This document shows positions 8,528 through 16,135 of a stretch of 64,000 bases of DNA, piece by piece. Location of the stretch: contig NZ_NFJW01000009.1 in NCBI RefSeq assembly GCF_002160065.1, positions 1-64,000 on the forward strand. Reading direction: 5' to 3'. This stretch comes from Collinsella sp. An2. Lineage in GTDB: Bacteria > Actinomycetota > Coriobacteriia > Coriobacteriales > Coriobacteriaceae. The notes below the pieces were generated by a model, which was given only the letters and a program-made list of their open reading frames with translations, ran no database searches and was not told the origin of the DNA. A program made the translations under genes and the position numbers. Position 1 is the stretch's first letter. Every line of letters starts with the position of its first letter.

Positions 8528-8923
8528 TCATTCCGGCTTGTAGCCGTCGAGTTTGATATTGCGGCGCTCGGCATATTTCAGGCAAAACGATTTGAGTGTG
8601 GGGAAATCGTCGGTTACGGCGCTCCAGATAACGGCGCGGTCGAGCTTGCCGTAGTCGTGGGCAAAGATGTTGCGCATGCCATGGATGGCCCGCCAGGGAA
8701 TGTCGGGGTAAGCACGCTGCGTCTCGTCGGACATGTTGCCTGCTTCTTCGGTGACGTGAAAGACGCACATGAAGATTGCATCGACGTTGATGCGCCCCTG
8801 TAGCGATTCGTCTGATACAAAACGCTCTTTGGTGAGCCCGAGGGCACTCACGCGCGCCTTCGTCTCGTTTAGAATGCGCCAGAGCTCAAGAACACGGCCG
8901 TCGTCCGAATTACGGGCGCTCAT
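8528..8923 (-). CDS. hepT: HepT-like HEPN ribonuclease toxin
   Basis: A 131-aa HEPN-domain protein. The RX4HXY motif is visible as RNIFAHDY near residue 85. In characterised MntA-HepT pairs this motif forms the RNase centre, and its tyrosine is AMPylated by the partner MNT protein to neutralise toxicity. Size and motif fit HepT. Its start overlaps the end of the upstream RHH-MNT gene by 14 nt, the usual antitoxin-then-toxin order with tight coupling. Toxicity itself is inferred from the family. Confidence 0.85.
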   Translation of the reverse strand: MSARNSDDGRVLELWRILNETKARVSALGLTKERFVSDESLQGRINVDAIFMCVFHVTEEAGNMSDETQRAYPDIPWRAIHGMRNIFAHDYGKLDRAVIWSAVTDDFPTLKSFCLKYAERRNIKLDGYKPE

Positions 8924-9410
8924 AGATCGTCACCCCATCACGCTCAATCTCTCGGGCAAACTCGTCGTTTCCCAGGTCGTGTCGAGAAACGATGTCGACC
9001 GATTTGCCCGTGGCTGCTTGAACATCTTGGAGGAACTCTGACAGACCAAAGAGCGTAAGCGTTCCTTCGTCATAGGAAACGCGCAGGTCAATGTCGCTGT
9101 CCGGTCGCGCCTCTCCGCGCGCGTATGAACCAAAGAGCATGACGCGCAAGATACCCGGCTTGCGCATAGCGGCTTGGGCGACAGCGGTGGCTATTTCGTC
9201 GCGTGAGAGGACTCGTTGTGCGGGTTGCGATGCCGTGCGAGTATGCGCAGGCTCGGTGCTGATCTCAAAGGGAATGCGTCGCTCCCGAAGCGTTTGCCGC
9301 GCGAACAGATTGATTGCGGTCGAAACGCTCATGCCCACTTCTTCGCAAAACGCGGCGAAGGCGGCCTTGGTGTCACTGTCCATGCGTACGCTGAGAACCG
9401 ATTGCGCCAT
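8910..9410 (-). CDS. mntA: RelB/DinJ-type RHH domain fused to MNT nucleotidyltransferase antitoxin
   Basis: A 166-aa two-domain protein. Residues 1-50 (SVLSVRMDSDTKAAFAAFCEE, then VSTAINLFARQ) match the ribbon-helix-helix DNA-binding part of RelB/DinJ antitoxins. Residues 75-166 carry a minimal nucleotidyltransferase with GSYARGE...DSDIDL, the GSX10DXD active site of MntA. The known MNT role is to AMPylate HepT. Here a DNA-binding domain is fused in front, which would allow autorepression. The start at 9410 has AGAGGTGAT upstream; the longer ORF-track start is less likely. The fusion is read directly from the sequence; its function is inferred. Confidence 0.85.
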   Translation of the reverse strand: MAQSVLSVRMDSDTKAAFAAFCEEVGMSVSTAINLFARQTLRERRIPFEISTEPAHTRTASQPAQRVLSRDEIATAVAQAAMRKPGILRVMLFGSYARGEARPDSDIDLRVSYDEGTLTLFGLSEFLQDVQAATGKSVDIVSRHDLGNDEFAREIERDGVTIYERP

Positions 9411-9638
9411 ATGATCACCTCTGTATGACATTGTATAGCATATTGCGTGCATTGTGGGCGTAACTCATTCTGAGGCAGGCTATTCTGGCTCAGGGCGAGC
9501 GGAATCCGGCGACTGCAGCTGCCACCACATCTGTTGCGAGCAAAAGATGCTCCACATTTCGCTAGCGGCAAAATAATTCGACATAAATTGTAAAATATTG
9601 CATGATAAAGTGCCGATAACGGAAGGAGCCTGGGAGCT

Positions 9639-10520
9639 ATGTGGACCGTTGCACAAGCAGCTAAGGCGTGGGGTGTCTCGGAGCGCTCGGTGCGTGGATA
9701 CTGCGCGCAAGGACGCGTGCCGGGTGCGGAGCTTATCGGCAAGACATGGGCCATTCCCGAGGGCGCGGAGAAGCCTTCGCGCAAGCCTCGCGTGTCAACG
9801 CGGCCGGTTGGGCTGCTCGAGGCGCTGCGACGTGAAAAGGCTTCCGGCATCTCGGGGGGCATCTATCACCATGTGCAGATTGAGCTGACATACAACTCGA
9901 ACCACATCGAGGGTAGCCGTCTGACGCACGAGCAGACACGCCATATTTTTGAAACGAACACGCTGGGCATCGCGGAGCGCGTGAACGTGGACGACATTGT
10001 GGAGACTGCACACCATTTTCGCTGCATCGACATGGTAATCGATGCGGCTGAGCGGCGGTTGAGTGAGCGCATGATCAAGCAGCTACATTTGCAGCTCAAA
10101 AGTGGGACGAGCGATAGTCGTAAATCATGGTTCCGGACGGGGGAGTACAAGCTGCTGCCCAACGAGGTCGGCGGGCGTGAGACTGTGGCGCCCGAGGAAG
10201 TGTCTGCGCGTATGCGCGAGCTCATCGACAGCTACGAGCGCTCGGACGCACCAAAGTCGCTCGAAGACATCGTTGCCTTTCATGTGGCGTTTGAACGCAT
10301 CCATCCGTTCCAGGATGGCAACGGCCGCGTGGGCCGGCTGGTGATGTTCAAGGAGTGCCTGCGCCATCGCGTGGTGCCATTTATCATCACGGATGAGATC
10401 AAGCTCTTCTACTATCGCGGACTCAGCGCATGGGACCGCGAGCCGGGGTATTTGCTGGATACATGCCTGGCGGCTCAGGATGCGTTCAACGAGCTTATGC
10501 GACGATTTCGGATTGAGTGA
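9639..10520 (+). CDS. Fic-family protein with N-terminal excisionase-like HTH
   Basis: A 293-aa Fic enzyme, expected to AMPylate (or remove AMP from) a protein target. The catalytic motif HPFQDGNGRVGR near residue 225 is complete. Upstream, SNHIEG fits the (S/T)xxxE(G/N) inhibitory-helix motif, so this is a class II Fic with built-in autoinhibition. Residues 1-50 (TVAQAAKAWGVSERSVRGYCAQGRVPGA) look like a MerR/excisionase-type DNA-binding helix-turn-helix. GGAAGGAG precedes the ATG. It is divergent from the HepT module and convergent with yjdF. Target unknown. Confidence 0.86.
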   Translation: MWTVAQAAKAWGVSERSVRGYCAQGRVPGAELIGKTWAIPEGAEKPSRKPRVSTRPVGLLEALRREKASGISGGIYHHVQIELTYNSNHIEGSRLTHEQTRHIFETNTLGIAERVNVDDIVETAHHFRCIDMVIDAAERRLSERMIKQLHLQLKSGTSDSRKSWFRTGEYKLLPNEVGGRETVAPEEVSARMRELIDSYERSDAPKSLEDIVAFHVAFERIHPFQDGNGRVGRLVMFKECLRHRVVPFIITDEIKLFYYRGLSAWDREPGYLLDTCLAAQDAFNELMRRFRIE

Positions 10521-10549
10521 CCTATTTTGAGACGGGGCCGCCCTGGCCC
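10518..10549 (+). repeat. 32-nt repeat, copy 1 (with small hairpin)
   Basis: TGACCTATTTTGAGACGGGG followed by a GGGCC-N5-GGCCC snap-back. A second copy of identical length lies at 11303-11334. In this copy the first three bases are the stop codon of the Fic gene. Confidence 0.55.
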
Positions 10550-10566
10550 GTTTGGCCCACGCTATG

Positions 10567-11004
10567 TCAATGTCCCTTGCGCTTGCGATGCCTTTTTGCC
10601 TGCTTCTGCTCGTATCGCTCCTGTTTGTCTGCTTGTCGTAACGCCGCTTGATGCGCATGCCGTGCGTCTTTGCGTGATTCCCGCATTACGGCAAGCGCTT
10701 CCTGTGCTTTGGTGCTTGGTCGAGCGCGTGCTGCTTCCCGCGCCGCCGCACGCTGGCGCCGCTTGGGATTGCCATTCTTGCGCCGCATCGTCGCATCTTC
10801 AACGGCAGATGAGAACGACAAAGTTGCCCATTTTTTGAGCACGAGCTGATAGATTTCCTCGTTAGTCGGTTCGGCGCCGAAGACTATTCGACACGCCTCG
10901 ACGCCACCTGCACTTCGGCGTTCTGCGACGCCCACCCAGAACTGCCCGTCAAAAAATACAGTCAATGTGGTGGAAACCGTAGCTCTTTCGTCCAACGTTC
11001 GCAT
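10567..11004 (-). CDS. yjdF: YjdF-family protein (DUF2992)
   Basis: A 145-aa protein. The N-terminal half (TTLTVFFDGQFWVGVAERR, then CRIVFGAEPTNEEIYQLVL) is the YjdF signature; the C-terminal half is Lys/Arg-rich and helical, as usual for the family. The ATG at 11004 has a perfect AAGGAGG and replaces the longer ORF-track start. Biochemical function is unknown. In Firmicutes the gene is often controlled by the yjdF riboswitch, which responds to azaaromatic compounds. A structured leader is visible upstream here. Confidence 0.85.
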   Translation of the reverse strand: MRTLDERATVSTTLTVFFDGQFWVGVAERRSAGGVEACRIVFGAEPTNEEIYQLVLKKWATLSFSSAVEDATMRRKNGNPKRRQRAAAREAARARPSTKAQEALAVMRESRKDARHAHQAALRQADKQERYEQKQAKRHRKRKGH

Positions 11005-11160
11005 GACAAAACCTCCTTGACTCGACAAGGTCATGCGAAGAAGGGACAACCGCGCATGCGGCAGGCTACGGACGGCCAGGTGACCGCGCCCCGACTACCC
11101 AACGGGGCCGTGATTTGATCTTCTGGGGGTAGTGTAACTGAGCGGACCCGCTTCGGGCAA
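11005..11160 (-). promoter_or_regulatory. Candidate structured leader of yjdF
   Basis: The region upstream of yjdF on the minus strand is GC-rich and contains a perfect 6-bp hairpin GCCCCG/CGGGGC with a 9-nt loop (11088-11108) and a smaller CCCG-AAG-CGGG stem nearer 11150. Position directly before a yjdF gene makes a yjdF-motif RNA possible. I could not match the published consensus by eye, so this is only a candidate. Confidence 0.35.
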
Positions 11161-11235
11161 TCGGTCGGGTTATGGTTTGGCACAAGGTACCGGACGAGGC
11201 AAGCCTGGAGGAGGGTTTCAAGCTGCAATGGACGG

Positions 11236-11258
11236 GTTGTCGCAAAAAATGCGACAAC
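11236..11258. repeat. Perfect 9-bp hairpin with A5 loop
   Basis: GTTGTCGCA-AAAAA-TGCGACAAC is a perfect stem-loop in the 650-bp region between yjdF and the RhuM-Doc gene. No T-tract follows, so it may be an operator or a structured RNA element rather than a terminator. Confidence 0.45.
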
Positions 11259-11302
11259 TCGGGCAGATGGCAAATCGCATCAAGTGGGGAATTTGCTCCT
11301 GA

Positions 11303-11334
11303 TGACCCATTCTGGGACGGGGCCATTATGGTCC
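11303..11334 (+). repeat. 32-nt repeat, copy 2 (with small hairpin)
   Basis: TGACCCATTCTGGGACGGGG followed by GGGCC-N5-GGTCC, matching copy 1 at 10518-10549 in length and layout. The loop sequence differs but the stem is preserved (one G-T pair). Confidence 0.55.
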
Positions 11335-11411
11335 ATGGCGCGTCATCGGCTCCCGTGTTTACGACAGTAAGTCGGGGCGAGACGAACGCGAAGAAGTATT
11401 AGTAAAAAAAT

Positions 11412-11425
11412 AGAACAAATGTTCT
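11412..11425. promoter_or_regulatory. LexA-type box upstream of the RhuM-Doc gene
   Basis: AGAACAAATGTTCT fits the GAAC-N4-GTTC core of Gram-positive and actinobacterial SOS boxes, with one mismatch from a perfect palindrome. It lies 234 nt before the RhuM-Doc start, next to AT-rich TATGAT/TATCAT sequences that could serve as a -10 element. A closely similar palindrome occurs at 14851. Confidence 0.5.
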
Positions 11426-11658
11426 GAATTATGATATCATATACCTAAAGTACAGAGCTGGATGTGAGTTGGCACGGAGGCCCCCAATGGTACGTGTCAG
11501 CGGGTATGCCGGATACCGCCCATGAGCAAAGAGGCCGGCTGCACACATGCGGCTTTGGGCGGAGTAGCGCTCCCGCTTCCCGGCGCCCGTCAATGCTGGG
11601 ACTTCGCAGAGGCACCTAAGAGGTGCATGGATTGCCGTGAAGAAGCGGAGGCTCTGTT
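11426..11658 (+). promoter_or_regulatory. Structured 5' leader of the RhuM-Doc gene
   Basis: This stretch of about 230 nt has no convincing gene. It includes a hairpin GCGG(G)TAT/ATACCGC near 11498-11518 and a perfect GCACCT-AAG-AGGTGC hairpin at 11612-11626, just upstream of the GGAGG of the next gene. A long structured leader behind an SOS-like box is unusual for a small toxin-like gene. Any regulatory role is inferred. Confidence 0.35.
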
Positions 11659-12591
11659 ATGGCTGTTCAACAGCACGAAATCGTATTGTTCACTTCGAAT
11701 GACGGCGAAATTACGCTGCCGGTGACGGTGGATGCCCAGGCGGATACCGTTTGGCTCACGCAGGCGCAAATGTCTGAGCTGTTTGACCGGAGCGTAGGGG
11801 TTATTTCTCGCCACGTTAAGAATGTTTTCGAAGAAAAAGAGCTGGTAAAAGAGAGTAATTTGCATTATTTGCAAATTGCAAATTCTGACAGGCCGGTTGC
11901 TTACTACAGTCTCGACGTCGTGATTTCCGTTGGCTATCGTGTGAAGTCGCAGCGCGGCGTGGAGTTCCGTCGCTGGGCTACGGGTGTCCTTCGCCGGTTC
12001 ATCATGGAAGGTCATGTTGAGAACGACGAGCGGATGCGCCAGCTCGGCATCGTGGCGCGCATCATCGAACGCCTTCCCGGTGAGCTGGCGTCGCGTCAAA
12101 TCCTCGACATCGTGGAAAGCTACACCGACGCACTCCGGCTTCTTGACGAATACGACCGCGCGGAGATCGAGCGCCCCAAGGGAACCGTTGGCACGTACGT
12201 GCTGGATTACGACGAGTGCATGGCCCTCATCGCCCAGATGCGGCCGCGTTTTCACAGCGATGTCTTCGGGCGCGAGAAGGACGATTCGTTCCGCAGCAGT
12301 ATCGCCGCCATCTACCAAGGATTCGGCGGAAGCGACCTGTACCCGTTGGTCGAAGAAAAGGCAGCGAACCTCCTCTACTTCATCATCAAGAACCACTCCT
12401 TTGTCGACGGCAACAAGCGCATCGGGTGCAGCCTCTTTCTCTACTTCCTCGACCGGAACGGTCTGCTGTTCAACGGGCTCGAGAAGCGCATTTCCGACAG
12501 CACGCTGGTAGCGGTGGCGCTCATGATCGCCGAATCGCGGCCCGAAGAGAAGGAGTCGATGGTGGCGCTCGTGATGAACTTCTTGGCATAG
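11659..12591 (+). CDS. RhuM-family protein with C-terminal Fic/Doc domain
   Basis: A 310-aa protein. The N-terminal half (residues 5-140: VWLTQAQMSELFDRSVGVISRHVKN, and YYSLDVVISVGYRVKSQRGVEFRRWA) is the RhuM/virulence-protein domain. The C-terminal half has a Doc-type motif HSFVDGNKRIG near residue 250. A lysine in GNKR is typical of Doc, which phosphorylates EF-Tu, rather than of AMPylating Fic proteins; that activity is inferred. The start has GGAGG upstream. It sits alone, behind a LexA-like box and a long leader, with no obvious Phd-type antitoxin gene adjacent. Confidence 0.83.
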   Translation: MAVQQHEIVLFTSNDGEITLPVTVDAQADTVWLTQAQMSELFDRSVGVISRHVKNVFEEKELVKESNLHYLQIANSDRPVAYYSLDVVISVGYRVKSQRGVEFRRWATGVLRRFIMEGHVENDERMRQLGIVARIIERLPGELASRQILDIVESYTDALRLLDEYDRAEIERPKGTVGTYVLDYDECMALIAQMRPRFHSDVFGREKDDSFRSSIAAIYQGFGGSDLYPLVEEKAANLLYFIIKNHSFVDGNKRIGCSLFLYFLDRNGLLFNGLEKRISDSTLVAVALMIAESRPEEKESMVALVMNFLA

Positions 12592-12717
12592 GGGCGAGGA
12601 TCCGCGCTTTGGGGTGTTGGGAGCCACTGCCAGCTTTTAAAACGAAAGCCTTTTGTCCCTACCCGCTTGACCCTGCCGTAACGGAAGGGTTTATCGTGTG
12701 GCCGAGGAGGTGGCGCG

Positions 12718-13479
12718 ATGAACCGCTCTTATACCATTGGCGAGCTTGCGGAGCTTTCGGGCGTTTCGGTGCGAACGCTGCGCTTTTACGAGGAGGCGGA
12801 GCTACTGGCGCCTGAGCGCGACGCGCAGAACGGCTACCGTCGCTACGGGCGCGCGGATGTTGACCGGCTACAGGAGATCCTGCTGCTCCGCCGGTTGGGC
12901 GTGGCGGTGCGCGACATTGCGCCGCTGCTCAGCGCCTCGGACGGCGAGAGGCGCGCATTGCTCGCGAAGCATCTCGATGCGCTCCGGGATGAGCGACGTC
13001 GACTCGATGGATTGATCATAACGGTCGAGCGATCGCTCGCCGAGTTGGAGGGAGGGCCTACCATGGCAGACCGGGAGAAGTTCGAAGGGTTCAAACGCAG
13101 GCTGGTAGATGAAAACGAGCGCCGGTATGGCGCGGAGGCGCGGGACCGTTTCGGTGATGCGGCGGTCGAAGAGAGCAATCGGAGGATGTTGCACATGAGC
13201 GAGGCGGACTATACAGCTTGGCAGGAGCTCGATGCCGAAATCCGTGCCGCGCTCACCGCCGCCGTTCGCGTGGGGAAAGACCCGACAGGTCCGGAAGGTG
13301 CGCACATCTGCGACTTGCATCGTCGGTGGTTAGGCTATACCTGGCCGTCGTATTCGGCCGAGGCGCACCGAGCCCTCGCCGAGTCCTACGTGGCGGACGG
13401 GCGCTTCACCGCGTATTATGATCGCGAGGTTCCCGGTTGCGCTGCGTGGCTGCGCGATGCCGTGCTCGCTCATGCGTAG
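12718..13479 (+). CDS. MerR-family regulator with TipAS-like domain
   Basis: A 253-aa TipA-like activator. Residues 1-105 are a MerR DNA-binding domain and dimerisation helix (YTIGELAELSGVSVRTLRFYEE). The C-terminal 140 residues are a helical TipAS-type antibiotic-binding domain, with LHRRWLGYTWPSYSAEAHRALAESY. In Streptomyces TipA this domain binds thiopeptides covalently through a cysteine; the ligand here is unknown. GAGGAGG precedes the ATG. It is followed on the same strand by an MmcQ/YjbR gene, perhaps in one transcription unit. Confidence 0.85.
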   Translation: MNRSYTIGELAELSGVSVRTLRFYEEAELLAPERDAQNGYRRYGRADVDRLQEILLLRRLGVAVRDIAPLLSASDGERRALLAKHLDALRDERRRLDGLIITVERSLAELEGGPTMADREKFEGFKRRLVDENERRYGAEARDRFGDAAVEESNRRMLHMSEADYTAWQELDAEIRAALTAAVRVGKDPTGPEGAHICDLHRRWLGYTWPSYSAEAHRALAESYVADGRFTAYYDREVPGCAAWLRDAVLAHA

Positions 13480-13572
13480 TCGCGTGCAGATTGAACGCAG
13501 GCGCATGTAGCTCCGCCTGTCATCGAAGCCGATGGCAGCCTCAGCGCAAATCTGTAGGAAGCGAGGCGGGTC

Positions 13573-13944
13573 ATGGATGTTGCGACGATCGATGAGCGCC
13601 TGCTCAGCCATCCTGGCGCCACTAAGGCGTTCCACGAGCGGTGGGGCTGGATGGTTTATTGGGTCGGTGGTAAGCAGTTTGCCTGCGAGTTCACGGCGAA
13701 GCGGGATGCCAAGCAGCCCTATGCGGGACGCCATCTGCTCTCGCTCAAGTGCGATCCCAATCGCATCTTGGCGTTGCGCGCGGAGTATCCCGACGCGATT
13801 CTTCCCGGCTATTATTCGGACGGACGCACCTGGATTTCCATCGATCTCGATTGCGATCTGCCCGGCGAGCTTGTGCTCGACTTGTGCGATATGAGCTACG
13901 AGCTCGTCGTCGCCAAGCTTCCTAAACGCGCACGGCCCGTCTAG
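13573..13944 (+). CDS. MmcQ/YjbR-family protein
   Basis: A 123-aa protein of the MmcQ/YjbR fold. Typical features are the early HPGATKAFHERWGW, then KQFACEF, LSLKCDP, the Pro-Gly-Tyr loop PGYYSDGRTWISI, and a C-terminal SYELVVAKLPK. The family has a CyaY-like double-wing fold and is often called DNA-binding, but no molecular role is firmly known. GAGGCGGG lies upstream of the ATG. It sits 93 bp after the TipA-like gene in the same direction. Confidence 0.85.
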   Translation: MDVATIDERLLSHPGATKAFHERWGWMVYWVGGKQFACEFTAKRDAKQPYAGRHLLSLKCDPNRILALRAEYPDAILPGYYSDGRTWISIDLDCDLPGELVLDLCDMSYELVVAKLPKRARPV

Positions 13945-14080
13945 CCGCTGGCGGGTGCGTGCGGCCAGCCTGAGAAGCTGCGCTGCGCCAACCCGGAGAG
14001 CCTTGAAACGGCGGCTCGCCATTCGGTGCGGCATCCATAGGGTTGCAGCGAAGGCGAACATCGTGCTCTGGAGGTAGCGA

Positions 14081-14707
14081 ATGATTGCGTTGGAAACGGA
14101 GCGGCTCAGATTGCGACGATGCACCGAGGCGGATGTCCAAGCCTTATTCGAGATGCTTTCAGATGAAGACGTGGTGCGATTCCTGCCATTTGAAAGGATA
14201 CGGACCCGTCGTTATGCCGAGCGAGTGCTTGACGAGAAGTTCCTCGACCGGTATCGGCGTGCGGATGCGGGGGAGGGGCCGCAGTATGGGGTGCCCCTTG
14301 ACGCGCGGTGGGCCGTTGAGGAGCGCGATAGCGGCTCCTTCATCGGCTTCGTTACCGTCGGCTGCAATGAGGCACATGACGTGGGCTATGCGTTGCGTCG
14401 CGAGAGCTGGGGCAGAGGGTGTGCGCGCGAGGCGTTACGTGCGGTATTCTCCTGGGCCCGTGCTTGCGGGCTCGGGTTTCTGACGGCAACGCATGACGTT
14501 GACAATCCGCGCAGCGGCGCCGTCATGGAAGCTTGCGGTATGACGGCGCGCTACATCTACCGTGAGCAGTGGCTTCCAAAAAAGCCAATCGTGACGTTTT
14601 GCATGCATCAGGTCGATTTTGTGCCAGAGGTAGCGGAATATCAGGGATATTGGAATCGATGGCCGGACCACTGGCGCGCGCAAGGATGTTCCCGGAGGCA
14701 ACCCTAA
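14081..14707 (+). CDS. GNAT-family N-acetyltransferase
   Basis: A 208-aa acetyltransferase of the RimJ/RimL branch, opening with TERLRLRRCTEADVQALFEML. The acetyl-CoA-binding region has VGYALRRESWGRGCAREALRAVFSWA, containing the R/Q-x-x-G-x-A-like loop, then NPRSGAVMEACGMT. Substrates of relatives include ribosomal protein N-termini and small amines; none can be assigned here. GAGGTAGCG lies before the ATG. It precedes the LexA-box-linked GyrI-like gene, but the 195-bp gap with its own promoter argues for separate transcription. Confidence 0.85.
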   Translation: MIALETERLRLRRCTEADVQALFEMLSDEDVVRFLPFERIRTRRYAERVLDEKFLDRYRRADAGEGPQYGVPLDARWAVEERDSGSFIGFVTVGCNEAHDVGYALRRESWGRGCAREALRAVFSWARACGLGFLTATHDVDNPRSGAVMEACGMTARYIYREQWLPKKPIVTFCMHQVDFVPEVAEYQGYWNRWPDHWRAQGCSRRQP

Positions 14708-14843
14708 CAACATGGTGAGAATGCTTGCGTCGCCGCTGTACCAGACCTTCGACGGTGTGTCGTGTGGCAGTTCGTGGAGCAGACGGTGTTCGCGGTCATC
14801 CTAGGGGTTGCTGCCTGCGGAAACGTATAGAGGTATCTTACAT

Positions 14844-14872
14844 TTGATTTAGAACATATGTTCTGATACTCT
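14844..14872 (+). promoter_or_regulatory. Promoter with LexA-type palindrome in the spacer
   Basis: A TTGATT -35 and TACTCT -10 are separated by 17 nt. A perfect 14-bp palindrome AGAACATATGTTCT (14851-14864) sits in that spacer. GAAC-N4-GTTC is the core SOS box in Bacillus and mycobacteria. A repressor bound here would block RNA polymerase. The site lies 39 nt before the GyrI-like gene. Confidence 0.6.
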
Positions 14873-14902
14873 TTTGGAAAGCAGCCGAGCCGAGGAGGCG
14901 CC

Positions 14903-15655
14903 ATGGCGTACGACTTCAAGCGCGAGTACCGTGACCTCTATGTTCCCAAGACCACGCCAGCGCTCATTGACGTTCCGGCTATGACCTTTGTCGCGGTGGC
15001 CGGGACGGGCGATCCCAACGCGGCGGGCGGGGCCTACCAGGAGGCGCTCGGCCTGCTCTACGCCTTCTCGTACACGGCAAAGATGCTCAAGATGGGCCCG
15101 TGGCAGCCCGAGGGCTACTTCGACTACGTGGTGCCGCCGCTCGAGGGGCTGTGGTGGGCCGGCTCCGGGGCTTTCGACGGCTTGCATATTGCCAAGAAGG
15201 ACGCGCTCTCGTGGGTTTCGCTCATACGCCAGCCCGACTTTGTGACGCCCGAGGTGTTCGAGCGGGTCTGTGACATGGTCGCTCAGAAGAAGCCTGAGTT
15301 CGGCCCGGCGCTTGTCTCTGATGAGCTGAGGCTTGTTCGATTTGCCGAGGGGCCGTGCGCGCAGGTCATGCACAAGGGCCCCTATGACGAGGAGCCGGCG
15401 ACCATTGCCAAGCTCGCGGCATATATCGAAGCCGCGGGGTTGGCGCCGGACATCGCCTCGGGTGGCGAGTCGCCCGAGGGTCACGTTGCCACGGCGGCGT
15501 TTGACGGAGGGGCGCTTCTCGCGGCGCTCGATGCGGGCGGCGCCGTGCCCACGGTTCGCCTGCATCACGAGATCTACCTGGGCGACCCGCGCCGGACCAA
15601 GCCGGAGAACCTCAAGACGGTCATTCGCCACCCCGTGCGCCCCGCCGTCGATTGA
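14903..15655 (+). CDS. GyrI-like (SbmC-type) small-molecule-binding protein
   Basis: A 250-aa protein of the GyrI-like ligand-binding family. It opens with DFKREYRDLYVPKTTPALIDVPAMTFVAVAGTGDPN. The second half carries VMHKGPYDEEPATIAKLAAYIEAAGL and HHEIYLGDPRRTKPENLKTVIRHPV, both typical of the family. E. coli SbmC/GyrI shields DNA gyrase from toxins and is induced by DNA damage. A perfect LexA-type palindrome lies in the promoter here, which matches that regulation. GAGGAGG lies before the ATG. Protection of gyrase is inferred; relatives also bind or hydrolyse diverse ligands. Confidence 0.83.
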   Translation: MAYDFKREYRDLYVPKTTPALIDVPAMTFVAVAGTGDPNAAGGAYQEALGLLYAFSYTAKMLKMGPWQPEGYFDYVVPPLEGLWWAGSGAFDGLHIAKKDALSWVSLIRQPDFVTPEVFERVCDMVAQKKPEFGPALVSDELRLVRFAEGPCAQVMHKGPYDEEPATIAKLAAYIEAAGLAPDIASGGESPEGHVATAAFDGGALLAALDAGGAVPTVRLHHEIYLGDPRRTKPENLKTVIRHPVRPAVD

Positions 15656-15832
15656 TTGGCGGCCGAGCCGGGGTCGCGCGGGCAGGCCGCTGACGGCTGG
15701 CGGTCGCTTCCCGGCTGCCCAACGGCGCCGCGTTTCCGCCTCAGATGAGCCGATGATGGCAGAGGTGGGCTGTGGGGTATCGCCTGCGGGTATACTGACG
15801 TGCAAGACAAAACGGAAGTGAGGTGCGATTGC

Positions 15833-16135
15833 ATGATATACCCGTTCATGACGCTCAATGACGGCACGGAGATCGTTCACTCTGACATGGGCGACGACGG
15901 TCGCGTGAAGGTGTATATCGAGCGACCTGACGCCAGGGATTGCTTCCACCATGTCACCTGCTACCTGCCGGACGGGACGTGGACAGACAACCTGGGCTTC
16001 TCAGATTCGGAGCTTGCGTATCTGAGAGAAGTCGTTGAGTCGACCGCAAACCTCATCCTTGAGTTCGCCACCGGATGGGGGAACCATCGTGTCGAAAATC
16101 AGGGACCTGATGCCTTCAGAATACGACCAGCTTGA
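15833..16135 (+). CDS. Hypothetical protein, about 100 aa
   Basis: A 100-aa acidic protein starting MIYPFMTLNDGTEIVHSDMG, with a TCYLPDGTW core and a C-terminal helix (EVVESTANLILEFA). No catalytic motif is recognised. Similar small proteins occur in Coriobacteriia, as I recall, but no function is known to me. The ATG at 15833 with GTGAGGTG upstream is preferred to the ORF-track start at 15800. Its 3' end overlaps a short remnant of an acetyltransferase gene in another frame. Confidence 0.6.
   Translation: MIYPFMTLNDGTEIVHSDMGDDGRVKVYIERPDARDCFHHVTCYLPDGTWTDNLGFSDSELAYLREVVESTANLILEFATGWGNHRVENQGPDAFRIRPA

Noticed and set aside
11172-11402. 76-codon ORF between yjdF and RhuM-Doc
   Set aside because: It has no ribosome-binding site, spans a perfect hairpin and the second 32-nt repeat, and shows no recognisable family. 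It is more likely repeat-derived sequence.
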